From NCBI GenBank assembly GCA_009923345.1, contig RFTR01000088.1:1-8172 (forward strand): a stretch of 8,172 nucleotides of DNA, written 5' to 3'. The position numbers and the translations under genes are program-made. The notes under the pieces were generated by a model that saw nothing but the letters and a program-made list of their open reading frames with translations, was not told where the DNA came from and made no database searches. Shown one piece after another: positions 1 through 6,663 of the stretch (positions are counted from its first letter, which is position 1; the number at the start of each line of letters is the position of its first letter). The stretch comes from Betaproteobacteria bacterium. Its GTDB lineage: Bacteria; Pseudomonadota; Gammaproteobacteria; Burkholderiales; Burkholderiaceae_C.

Positions 1-2
1 AT

Positions 3-20
3 CTGTCACATAACGTTCAT
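3..20 (+). promoter_or_regulatory. Candidate PhoB-binding site (Pho box) upstream of the alkaline phosphatase unit
   Basis: Seen: CTGTCAC (3-9), ATAA (10-13), CGTTCAT (14-20). This is the 7-4-7 layout of the E. coli Pho box, two CTGTCAT-like half-sites with an AT-rich 4-base spacer. The first half-site matches the consensus at 6 or 7 of 7 positions depending on the last base, the second at 5 of 7. A -10-like hexamer follows after exactly 10 bases, where PhoB-dependent promoters carry it, and there is no good -35 hexamer. The unit downstream encodes an alkaline phosphatase, the classic Pho-regulon product. The assignment rests on motif and context only. Sequence upstream of position 1 is missing, so further half-sites may exist. 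Confidence 0.72.
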
Positions 21-30
21 ACAAGAACTC

Positions 31-36
31 TACTAT
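31..36 (+). promoter_or_regulatory. Candidate -10 element for the unit starting at 57
   Basis: TACTAT matches TATAAT at 4 of 6 positions, including the key first, second and last bases. It begins 10 bases after the end of the candidate Pho box. Transcription would start near 42-44, leaving a leader of about 13-15 bases that just includes the GAGGAG ribosome-binding site at 46-51. Confidence 0.5.
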
Positions 37-56
37 CGCTCATTTGAGGAGCAGAA

Positions 57-503
57 ATGGCTTTTGTCCGGTTCATACTATGCGCTGCTACTGGAGTGTT
101 ACTCGCTCTGCATCATGCGCACGCAGTTGAATCCCCTATTCTTCACTTTGGGGATTTATTGCAACACCCCATCGGGCCACATGGTCTTGAAATTACCCAA
201 AAGGCCAAAAGCATCCACGGCCAAAACGTACGTTTGCGTGGCTACATGGTCAAAAGCGAAGAAGATTCGATTGGCCAGTTCTACTTTGCACCGCTTCCAA
301 TTCAGCTGAGTGAACACGCAGACGGGCCCGCCAATGATCTACCCGCTTCTGCTGTTTTGGTGAAGTTAGACCCAAGCCAAGCCAACTGGGCTATTTCACA
401 CAAAGCGGGTGCACTTGTTTTAGAAGGCATTTTGCGCATTGAAAGACATGAAGACGCACAAGGCACAGTATCTTGGTTTCAATTGCAATTACCTGTTCAT
501 TAA
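57..503 (+). CDS. Small secreted protein of unknown function, first gene of the alkaline phosphatase unit
   Basis: This 148-residue protein is not recognised as a named family. The start is well supported: GAGGAG at 46-51 lies 5 bases before the ATG. Residues 1-23 form a typical signal peptide (Arg5, hydrophobic core about 6-18, cleavage expected after Ala-His-Ala at 21-23), so the mature protein of about 125 residues should be periplasmic. It looks beta-rich: RLRGYM (59-64) and a later VLEGILRIER stretch resemble strands of a small barrel, possibly an OB-like fold, which is only a guess. The segment around SEHADGPANDLP (85-96) is polar and looks conserved in style, so it may hold a functional site. 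The mature part has no cysteine, no membrane segment and no known metal motif. It is the first gene after the Pho box and ends 23 bases before the phosphatase start, so co-expression is likely. A role as a phosphatase partner or an independent phosphate-starvation protein is speculation. Confidence 0.85.
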   Translation: MAFVRFILCAATGVLLALHHAHAVESPILHFGDLLQHPIGPHGLEITQKAKSIHGQNVRLRGYMVKSEEDSIGQFYFAPLPIQLSEHADGPANDLPASAVLVKLDPSQANWAISHKAGALVLEGILRIERHEDAQGTVSWFQLQLPVH

Positions 504-526
504 TTTTTTACCAGAAATACATAGCC

Positions 527-2551
527 ATGAAAAAAAATTCTCCCCTTCTCCCCTTACCCGCTTGCATAGGTTTACTGACATTAGGAACGCTAGCTTTTGC
601 GCAACCCGTAGTCACACGCCTAACGCCACCTAGTGAGCTGTTTAGCAATGGACAGGCAGCACCTATCGTTGCGCGCTTTCTACCAGAACAACGTTTTGAT
701 TTGCAAGCCACCATCAAACCCGATGACGCCAGCAAATCGATTACCAAAGCAGAGTTTTCTATTGATAACCAAGTAGTCAACATCTCCACCGCTTTGCGTG
801 ACTGCTCTACGGGATGCCTGCCCACCATTTCAAAAAATAGTGCGGTTGCAACAGTTCGAGCCATCACCATCAAGAAGCCTGGTGTTCACACCTTTTCAGT
901 CACTGCCACGCAAAGCGATGGCCAAAAGGTTGTTGCAACTGGTAATTTTGAAATCGTTCCTTTCGAGAACGGCGGGCAAAAAGTCAAAAACATCATCATC
1001 TTCCTTGGTGATGGAATGGGTATTGCCCATAGATCTGCTGCACGTATCGTTGCTGGCGGATTCGCACAAGGCAAATCGATCAAGCCCTTGGCTATGGATA
1101 CCTTCCCTGTCACAGGTCTTGTAAAAACGGCCTCTTTAAATTCCATCGTGACCGATTCAGCGCCTGGAATGGCCGCCTATGTCTCTGGTAACAAAGGTAA
1201 CAACAATGAAGAAGGCGTTTTCCCTGATGACACGCTGGACCCATTTGACAATCCACGTATTGAATATCTAAGCGAGTACCTCAAACGCACCCAAGGCAAA
1301 GCCTTGGGCATCGTAACGACCGCAGATGTGTTTGATGCAACGCCTGCAGCAAACGCCATCCACACCAGTAACCGTGGAGCGGGAACGGGCATCGTGGATC
1401 AGTTTTTTGATGACCGCCATTTGACGGGGCTATCCGTTTTAATGGGCGGGGGCCGCAAGTGGTTCCTGCCTTCGACAGTACCTGGATCACAGCGCTCTGA
1501 TAGAAACGACTATGCCTTTTCCAGCACCGATGCGCACACTGCTGACATTGTTAAAAGATGGGGCGCCCATCCTGGCAAGTTAGACAAAGAACGTGATTTG
1601 ATTGCCGACTTCAAATCAGCGGGGTTTGCTTATGCTGCTGATAAATCGTCATTGGATGCCATCAATTCCAAACAAACCAACAAATTATTGGGCTTGTTTG
1701 CTTATTCCAATATGAACGTAGCCCTAGACAAAATTGACGGCCGCAGAGGAAAGAAGAATGGCGTCAAAGGTAGCGTAGTAGACGACTTTGGATTTCCTGA
1801 CCAGCCTATGCTGGAAGAGATGACCGTCAAAGCACTAGACGTGTTGTCTAAAGATAAGAATGGATTTGTGCTCATGGTCGAGGCTGCTTCTATCGACAAG
1901 CAAGCCCACAATATGGACACTGAGCGCTGGATTTTGGACACCATTGAATTTGATAATGCGATTCGTGTCGGACAATCTTTTGCGCAAAAGCGGGGCGACA
2001 CATTGGTCATCATTACCGCTGACCACGAAGTCTCGGGCGTCTCTTTGATTGGTGGCTCTATAGTGAGCGACAGCAAATTGGCAGAGCTAGCAAAAGACGG
2101 TGGTGTGGCTAATTTACGCGACAAAGTTGTTGGGGCCTATGAAAAAGCTGGCTTCCCCAAATACCGCCTCGCAAACGATGGCTATCCCGAAACAACCAAT
2201 GTCGATAACCGCCTGCTAGTCGGATATGGCGCAAACAGCGACCGCCATGAAGATTGGCGCACCAATGATCGTCCTATCCAAGATAGCCAACAACCTTTCT
2301 CCAAATCAGAGCCGCTCTCCATCTATCCAGCAGACCCCACTGCACGTGATGCAGAAGGCAGATTCATGGTGACTGGACAAGTTCCTGGAAACAGCGGTGT
2401 GCATACTGCGAGTGATATTCCTCTATCCGCTTTTGGACCAGGTGCGTGGTCTTTCACCGGCGTACTAGACAACACAGACGTTTTCTTTATTTTGGGACAA
2501 GCTGCTGTCAAAGGTGTGCGCCCCCCTAAAGGATTTACGGCTACAAAATAA
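527..2551 (+). CDS. phoA: Secreted alkaline phosphatase (PhoA superfamily, large form)
   Basis: Hydrolyses phosphate monoesters outside the cytoplasm to release phosphate. Product 674 residues. The ATG at 527 is chosen because it opens a clean signal peptide (Lys2-Lys3, hydrophobic core, cleavage after Ala-Phe-Ala at 23-25). A longer frame from a TTG at 473 would bury that peptide and overlap the upstream gene. Residues about 26-155 are an added beta-rich, Ig-like N-terminal domain with a possible Cys93-Cys97 disulfide. The catalytic domain follows: IIIFLGDGMG with metal ligand Asp162; TDSAPGM with nucleophile Ser211 after Asp210; DATPAA with Asp270 and Thr272 (Mg site); Arg283, possible counterpart of E. 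coli Arg166; VEAASIDKQAH with Glu452, Asp457 and His461; TADHE with Asp499 and His500; and SGVHT with His626. The whole two-zinc, one-magnesium ligand set is therefore present. It is longer than E. coli PhoA (471) because of the N-terminal domain and internal insertions. No clear Shine-Dalgarno precedes 527, so coupling to the upstream gene is possible. Confidence 0.95.
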   Translation: MKKNSPLLPLPACIGLLTLGTLAFAQPVVTRLTPPSELFSNGQAAPIVARFLPEQRFDLQATIKPDDASKSITKAEFSIDNQVVNISTALRDCSTGCLPTISKNSAVATVRAITIKKPGVHTFSVTATQSDGQKVVATGNFEIVPFENGGQKVKNIIIFLGDGMGIAHRSAARIVAGGFAQGKSIKPLAMDTFPVTGLVKTASLNSIVTDSAPGMAAYVSGNKGNNNEEGVFPDDTLDPFDNPRIEYLSEYLKRTQGKALGIVTTADVFDATPAANAIHTSNRGAGTGIVDQFFDDRHLTGLSVLMGGGRKWFLPSTVPGSQRSDRNDYAFSSTDAHTADIVKRWGAHPGKLDKERDLIADFKSAGFAYAADKSSLDAINSKQTNKLLGLFAYSNMNVALDKIDGRRGKKNGVKGSVVDDFGFPDQPMLEEMTVKALDVLSKDKNGFVLMVEAASIDKQAHNMDTERWILDTIEFDNAIRVGQSFAQKRGDTLVIITADHEVSGVSLIGGSIVSDSKLAELAKDGGVANLRDKVVGAYEKAGFPKYRLANDGYPETTNVDNRLLVGYGANSDRHEDWRTNDRPIQDSQQPFSKSEPLSIYPADPTARDAEGRFMVTGQVPGNSGVHTASDIPLSAFGPGAWSFTGVLDNTDVFFILGQAAVKGVRPPKGFTATK

Positions 2552-2556
2552 GCATG

Positions 2557-2585
2557 CAGGCACCCACTGAATTTCTGGGTGCCTG
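2557..2585 (+). terminator. Strong hairpin after the alkaline phosphatase gene, possible terminator or attenuator
   Basis: A perfect 10-base-pair stem (CAGGCACCCA at 2557-2566 with TGGGTGCCTG at 2576-2585) closes a 9-base loop. It starts 5 bases after the phosphatase stop codon. What follows (GCTATTTAAATAG) is A/T-rich but not a run of T, so it is an imperfect intrinsic terminator. It may reduce read-through into the acyltransferase gene or stabilise the 3' end of the upstream mRNA. The next gene starts only 12 bases after it. Confidence 0.6.
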
Positions 2586-2597
2586 GCTATTTAAATA

Positions 2598-3332
2598 GTG
2601 TTCATCACTTACCTGCGTCTTCTCTATGCTTTTATAAAAGCATTCTGGATTTTGTTTATTCAAATTCCTCATTTAGACCGGACTGCGCAAAGTCGGGCCA
2701 TTCAAAAATGGTCGGCTGATACCTTGCAACTATTGGGCGTTTCGGTGGAAGTCATAGGCTTCCTAGATACCAGAAAGCCTAACCCCTCTCGCTTGTTAGT
2801 AGCCAACCATATTTCGTGGTTGGACCCGTTGGTAATTCAAACTTTGCAGCACAGTATTTTTGTTGCCAAACAAGAAGTCAGCCAATGGCCTGTCGTTGGG
2901 CATATTGCCAAAGGTTGCGATGTTGTATTTGTCAACCGAGGCTCACCCAGCTCTGCGCGCAAGATGGTCCAAAGCATGACGGCTGCTTTGCAAAGAAACA
3001 TGTGCATCGCTGGATTCCCAGAGGGCACGAGCACAGAAGGCCACCAAGTGGGTCTCTTCCATTCCAATTTGTTTGAAGTGGCAGTTGCGAATGCATGCGA
3101 AGTTGTCGCACTGAGTTTGCGATACAAAGACCCAGAGACACAAGCCATGCGTCTAGAACCCGCATTTGTCGGCGATATTGGATTTTTACAATCTTTACAC
3201 CGTGTGATTTGCGCACCACCCATGGTGGTGCAAGTCGTGGTGTCCGAACCTATTGCCCCGCATGGTCATACACGTCGCACATTAGCGCAATTGGCGCAAT
3301 CTAAAGTTGAGTCACAACTCCAAGCGCTTTAA
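2598..3332 (+). CDS. Lysophospholipid acyltransferase, PlsC family
   Basis: Product 244 residues, the usual length for 1-acyl-sn-glycerol-3-phosphate acyltransferases and related enzymes. It should transfer an acyl chain to a lysophospholipid or similar acceptor at the inner membrane. Seen: a hydrophobic N-terminal segment (about 4-24), the catalytic HX4D motif as NHISWLD (His71, Asp76), and the acceptor-binding FPEGTS motif (140-145). The start is GTG at 2598. It gives the N-terminus expected for the family (a hydrophobic stretch, then LDR and a Trp-Ser region before the first glycine-rich turn), but there is no convincing Shine-Dalgarno and the base of a hairpin lies 12 bases upstream. It follows the alkaline phosphatase gene by 46 bases on the same strand and may be expressed with it, or from a promoter inside that gene. 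The exact acceptor (lysophosphatidate, ornithine lipid precursor or other) cannot be told from the sequence. Confidence 0.9.
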   Translation: MFITYLRLLYAFIKAFWILFIQIPHLDRTAQSRAIQKWSADTLQLLGVSVEVIGFLDTRKPNPSRLLVANHISWLDPLVIQTLQHSIFVAKQEVSQWPVVGHIAKGCDVVFVNRGSPSSARKMVQSMTAALQRNMCIAGFPEGTSTEGHQVGLFHSNLFEVAVANACEVVALSLRYKDPETQAMRLEPAFVGDIGFLQSLHRVICAPPMVVQVVVSEPIAPHGHTRRTLAQLAQSKVESQLQAL

Positions 3333-3335
3333 CAG

Positions 3336-3827
3336 TTAGAGGAAGTCTGGATTGATCACATTCAACAACAAGATTTCAGAATAATCTTCCCGTAAGCGGG
3401 AACGCAACCACCACACTGCGCCCTTTCGAATGGCGCAACTGTGTTCTTCCATACCCAACAGCCTTGCCGCGATTTCACCAAGATAAGGTTGGTGCCCCAC
3501 TATCAGAACAGGGCCTTTACCTTGTGGGCCTTTACCTTGTGGGCCTTTGTCTTGATCCCACTTGATCAATGCCAGCACTTCGTCTGCGCTGCTGTCTGGT
3601 ACCAATTCGTCGCGTAACTTGTATTTGCGATTCAAGGCTTTGGCGGTTTGTTCTGTTCTTCTAGCAGGACTCACCAAAATTCGCGCCCCTTCTGGCAGGT
3701 GACGGTCTAGCCAAGCCGCCATTCGCAACGCTTGCTTTTCGCCCTTAGCAGTAAGTTGGCGCGACAAATCATCCTCGCCTTCTGAAGCAAATTCTGCATC
3801 TGCATGGCGCCATAAGATTAAATCCAT
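3336..3827 (-). CDS. sixA: Phosphohistidine phosphatase SixA (histidine phosphatase superfamily)
   Basis: Product 163 residues, close to the usual 150-160 for SixA-like proteins. The N-terminal RHAD motif (Arg7, His8) supplies the histidine that becomes phosphorylated. SPARRTEQT (53-61, Arg56 or Arg57) and VGHQPYLG (His112) complete the pocket. In E. coli SixA removes phosphate from phosphohistidine, first described on the HPt domain of ArcB and later linked to the nitrogen phosphotransferase system; the target here is unknown. AAAGGG lies 5 bases before the ATG, supporting the start. The gene is last in the minus-strand TRAP operon, 30 bases after the permease stop, with no visible promoter or terminator between. 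Residues 92-106 form a low-complexity QDKGP-QGKGP-QGKGP stretch encoded by a 15-base tandem repeat, just before the second catalytic histidine. Confidence 0.9.
   Translation of the reverse strand: MDLILWRHADAEFASEGEDDLSRQLTAKGEKQALRMAAWLDRHLPEGARILVSPARRTEQTAKALNRKYKLRDELVPDSSADEVLALIKWDQDKGPQGKGPQGKGPVLIVGHQPYLGEIAARLLGMEEHSCAIRKGAVWWLRSRLREDYSEILLLNVINPDFL
3511..3555. repeat. Three tandem 15-base units inside sixA
   Basis: Units 3511-3525 and 3526-3540 are identical (GGGCCTTTACCTTGT). The third, 3541-3555, is GGGCCTTTGTCTTGA, differing at 3 bases. The unit length keeps the reading frame and adds five residues (QGKGP-like) per copy. This looks like recent slippage duplication and is likely to vary in copy number among relatives. 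Confidence 0.93.
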
Positions 3828-3857
3828 ATTGACCCTTTGTGTGTGCTTTGGCGGAAT

Positions 3858-5639
3858 TTATAAGTTAGACATATGACCCAGGTATTGGGGCAAGCCTAAC
3901 GCAACAATTGGCAACCAGGAAATGATCAAAGTACCCACAAATATAGCCAATAAGGCTGGAAGCACGGATACAGCCACTTTTTTAATAGACTGCTTAAAAA
4001 CTGCAGATGCAAAAAATATATTCATTCCAGCGGGGGGGCATAAAAATCCCATTTCCATATTGGCTAGAAAAATAATACCGAAATGCACCGGATCAATACC
4101 GTAGCTCATGGCTAATGGCAAAAGCAAAGGAACCAGCACTACGATGGCCGCGTATATCTCCATCAAAGCGCCAGCAATAAATAAAAATACATTGAGCGCC
4201 AACAAAAAAACAAACTTGTTTTGCGTGATGCCTTGCACCCAGTTGATTGCCAAATCTGGAATGCCTGCGTCTACCAAATAATTGGTCAATCCCAAGGCCA
4301 TACCCAAAATCAACATCACACCACCAATGATTTGCGCGCATTGCGATAAGCACTCACCCATCAAACGCCAATTGAGTTCTTTATGGGCAATCGATTGTGT
4401 GAGTACTGCATAGATTGCCGTCAATGCAGCGCTTTCTGTAGGGGTTGCTAAACCACTCACCAAAGAGCCAATCGCTACAAAGGGCGCCAAGAGTTCCCAT
4501 TTGGCTTGATCAAGCGCATTGCGTACAGAGATGGTGTGCGATGGGTTTGTCGCTTGTTGCTTGCCTACGCGCAAATAACCACCAAACAGTAGTAGACAAA
4601 CTACCATCACTACAGCAGGTACCAAGCCTGCTAGGAACATGGTGTTGATAGGCACTCGCGCGATGATGGCGTACATGATCAACGGCACTGACGGCGCTAA
4701 CAGAACACCTAATGCACTGGCACTTGTCACCAAACTGATACCGCGTTGCTCTGGATAGCCGGCATTTCTTAGCAAGGGAAGTAGTAAACCGCCCAAAGCC
4801 AAAATAGTGACGCCACTGCCACCTGTAAAAGCGGTGAAGAAGGAACACAAAACAGTAGCTGCGATCACCGTTCCCAACACACCATGGCCAAAAAATGCCA
4901 TGAACACAATGCCTAGGCGTTTTGCCGCTTCTGTTTTAGCAAACACCAGTCCGGCCAAAGTAAACAAAGGCAATGCTGGTAGCGATGGGTTCACAGTAAT
5001 TTGGTAATGCGACAGCGCAATCGAAGCCAAGGGCAAGCTGTCGCTCGCAAACAAAGCCAAAGCTAGTCCACCCAAGACAACAAAGATGGGTGCGCCGCAT
5101 AGCAAAGCAGCCACTAAAACAACGATACAAGGCCACAAAACAATAGCTTCACCATCGAGCCAAGCTGCAAACGCGATCCCAACAAGCGGCCAAAACAATG
5201 CAAATGCAGCCTTGAACCAATTTTTATTTTGTCCTCTTGCAGCTAATTTGGCACCCAATATGGCAAATCCTAAAGGCATGGTGGCTTGCAACCACCAGAC
5301 TGGAATGCCATAGGCCAATTCTTTGGGGGTAGCGATTTCACTCCATACAAATTGCCAACTCGCCCATGTCAGCACACCGCAAATAACGCTCGCTGCAATG
5401 TGCGCAAATTGCTCTCCTTGATTGAACAACCGCCCTAAACTGGTCAAGTGTCCGTGGCGCTCTGCCGCAATAGCACCCCACATCGCCAATACCAACCCCA
5501 TGTGTTGCACAAAAAGTGGAGCGTTTTCGATACCTTTGCCCATAAAAGGGCGGACCAAAATTTCAATCAGTGGTATGACCGCCATCAATACCAATGCCAT
5601 GGAGGCAATGGCTTCGTCAAAACGGCCTAGATAGCGCAT
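3858..5639 (-). CDS. dctM: TRAP transporter permease, fused DctQ-DctM subunits
   Basis: Product 593 residues: a fusion of the small four-helix DctQ subunit (about 1-140) and the large DctM subunit (about 145-593). It forms the inner-membrane channel of a tripartite ATP-independent (usually sodium-driven) importer that takes its ligand from the periplasmic binding protein. Hydrophobic helices are visible throughout, for example about 12-32, 47-60, 80-99 and 113-132 in the DctQ part. DctM hallmarks are FTGGSGVTILALG (271-283), GLATPTESAAL (396-406) and the C-terminal PPAGMN loop (535-540). The ATG overlaps the dctP stop by one base (TAATG), so translation is probably coupled; GGGA lies 7 bases upstream within dctP. 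The C-terminal part contains a run of seven G at 4032-4038 (plus strand), but the frame is intact. Confidence 0.95.
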   Translation of the reverse strand: MRYLGRFDEAIASMALVLMAVIPLIEILVRPFMGKGIENAPLFVQHMGLVLAMWGAIAAERHGHLTSLGRLFNQGEQFAHIAASVICGVLTWASWQFVWSEIATPKELAYGIPVWWLQATMPLGFAILGAKLAARGQNKNWFKAAFALFWPLVGIAFAAWLDGEAIVLWPCIVVLVAALLCGAPIFVVLGGLALALFASDSLPLASIALSHYQITVNPSLPALPLFTLAGLVFAKTEAAKRLGIVFMAFFGHGVLGTVIAATVLCSFFTAFTGGSGVTILALGGLLLPLLRNAGYPEQRGISLVTSASALGVLLAPSVPLIMYAIIARVPINTMFLAGLVPAVVMVVCLLLFGGYLRVGKQQATNPSHTISVRNALDQAKWELLAPFVAIGSLVSGLATPTESAALTAIYAVLTQSIAHKELNWRLMGECLSQCAQIIGGVMLILGMALGLTNYLVDAGIPDLAINWVQGITQNKFVFLLALNVFLFIAGALMEIYAAIVVLVPLLLPLAMSYGIDPVHFGIIFLANMEMGFLCPPAGMNIFFASAVFKQSIKKVAVSVLPALLAIFVGTLIISWLPIVALGLPQYLGHMSNL

Positions 5640-6652
5640 TATTTTTTCCCGGCTCTATACGCTTTGAGATGTTTGAAGACTTCATCAAAGGTCTCTGCAG
5701 GGACTAAATTTCCCCGAATACGGGGGTAGAGTTTTTCAGCCAAGTCATTCCACTCACGCAGCTGCTCAGCGTTCGGTTTGTTAACAGTCAACCCACGTTT
5801 CTTCATAGCGTCAACCGCTTCTTCGACTTCTTGCCGCGCTTTATTGCGAATAAGGACACCTGCTTTTTCGCCAGCTGCTTTGAGCGCTTGCTGACCTGCA
5901 GGCGTCATATCGTCCCAAGCTTTTTGGGTCACTACAAAAGCACCCACAACAGGCGCCCAATTGATCTCCAACATATTGGGCGCTGTATTAAAAACTTGCG
6001 TTGCTAAAGCGAAGTAAGGCGTAGAGGGCACTACGTTGATCATGCCGGTTTGAATAGCAGGCAAGATATCCGCAGTTTCCAAGGGAACAGGTGTGTACCC
6101 AAGGCTTTTCATGATCTCTTGTTGCTCTCTTTCACCAGCAAAGGAAAAGAATTTCATTTTCTTGAAATCGTCTGGACGAAAAACAGGTTCTTTTGAAAAA
6201 AACCGCACCCAACCTGCATCACCCCACGCCAAAACAATAAAGCCTTTATCGAGGAATTTCTTTTCCATGGCAGGTCGCATTTTCTCGCGCACGTAATCTA
6301 CTTCTTCCCAACTCTTGAATAAAAGCGGCATAGATTGCAAGGCACTGATAGAGGGCTCAATCTCGTTCAAGCCCACAACGGACAACAACGCCCCTTGCAG
6401 TTGTCCAATACGCATGCGACGCGCTAACTCAGCCTCTCCACCTTGGCTGCCGTCTGGAAACACCACATACTTGGCATTACCGCCTTGGGCTGCACGCCAT
6501 GCTTCACCCACTTCAAGAAGTTGGCGGTGATAGAGCGAATTTTTGGGTGCTAGCGTTCCAATACGAAAGGGCTTGTCAGCCGCTAAAACGCTATTGCTTG
6601 CAAGCAGGCACGCCAATACAAATGTCAAAGTACGAAATATACGTGTCAACAT
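5639..6652 (-). CDS. dctP: TRAP transporter solute-binding protein, DctP family (TatT-associated type)
   Basis: Product 337 residues, normal for DctP proteins. It binds the ligand in the periplasm and delivers it to the fused permease. The signal peptide runs to Ala24 (SVLA, then ADKP). The start is ATG at 6652, because AAAGG at 6659-6663 lies 6 bases upstream; the TTG at 6658 in the same frame would have no room for a ribosome-binding site. Family features are the early FRIGTLAPKNS strand (29-39), GLNEIEPSISAL (95-105) and the FRPDDFKKMKFF hinge (158-169). In standard DctP proteins this hinge reads like DLKGLKIR, with an arginine that pairs with the substrate carboxylate. Here the aligned residue is Phe169, so an organic acid may not be the ligand. 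The preceding tatT gene ends 9 bases upstream. The ligand is unknown. Confidence 0.92.
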   Translation of the reverse strand: MLTRIFRTLTFVLACLLASNSVLAADKPFRIGTLAPKNSLYHRQLLEVGEAWRAAQGGNAKYVVFPDGSQGGEAELARRMRIGQLQGALLSVVGLNEIEPSISALQSMPLLFKSWEEVDYVREKMRPAMEKKFLDKGFIVLAWGDAGWVRFFSKEPVFRPDDFKKMKFFSFAGEREQQEIMKSLGYTPVPLETADILPAIQTGMINVVPSTPYFALATQVFNTAPNMLEINWAPVVGAFVVTQKAWDDMTPAGQQALKAAGEKAGVLIRNKARQEVEEAVDAMKKRGLTVNKPNAEQLREWNDLAEKLYPRIRGNLVPAETFDEVFKHLKAYRAGKK

Positions 6653-6658
6653 ATCCAA

Positions 6659-6663
6659 CCTTT
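6659..6663 (-). promoter_or_regulatory. Ribosome-binding site that decides the dctP start
   Basis: On the minus strand AAAGG overlaps the end of tatT (stop 6662-6664) and lies 6 bases before the ATG at 6652. A frame extension to TTG at 6658 would abut it directly. This favours the ATG and suggests that dctP translation is tied to termination of tatT. Confidence 0.7.

Noticed and set aside
473..526. Longer alkaline phosphatase start at TTG 473
   Set aside because: It would overlap the upstream gene and place 18 residues before a well-formed signal peptide that begins at ATG 527.
1702..2124. 140-residue minus-strand reading frame inside the alkaline phosphatase gene
   Set aside because: It is antisense to conserved catalytic motifs and has low-complexity, non-protein-like composition with no ribosome-binding context; a shadow frame.
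2505..2522. Possible Pho box (CTGTCAA) ahead of the acyltransferase gene
   Set aside because: Only one half-site is present; the position 4 bases later (GTGCGCC) does not resemble a second one, and it lies in coding sequence.
3305..3319. Hairpin AGTTG/CAACT near the end of the acyltransferase gene as a terminator
   Set aside because: The stem is only 5 base pairs, A/T-containing, inside the coding region, with no T-run.
3511..3555. Short repeat array as a CRISPR
   Set aside because: Units are 15 bases, directly adjacent without spacers, and keep the sixA reading frame.
4032..4038. Seven-G run as a frameshift in the permease
   Set aside because: The reading frame continues through the conserved PPAGMN motif on both sides, so no frameshift is present.
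6608..6619. Lipoprotein signal (VLAC, Cys15) in DctP
   Set aside because: The hydrophobic core before the cysteine is too short and a good signal peptidase I site (SVLA then A) follows at residue 24.
6653..6658. dctP start at TTG 6658
   Set aside because: The AAAGG ribosome-binding site would touch the start codon; ATG 6652 has proper 6-base spacing.
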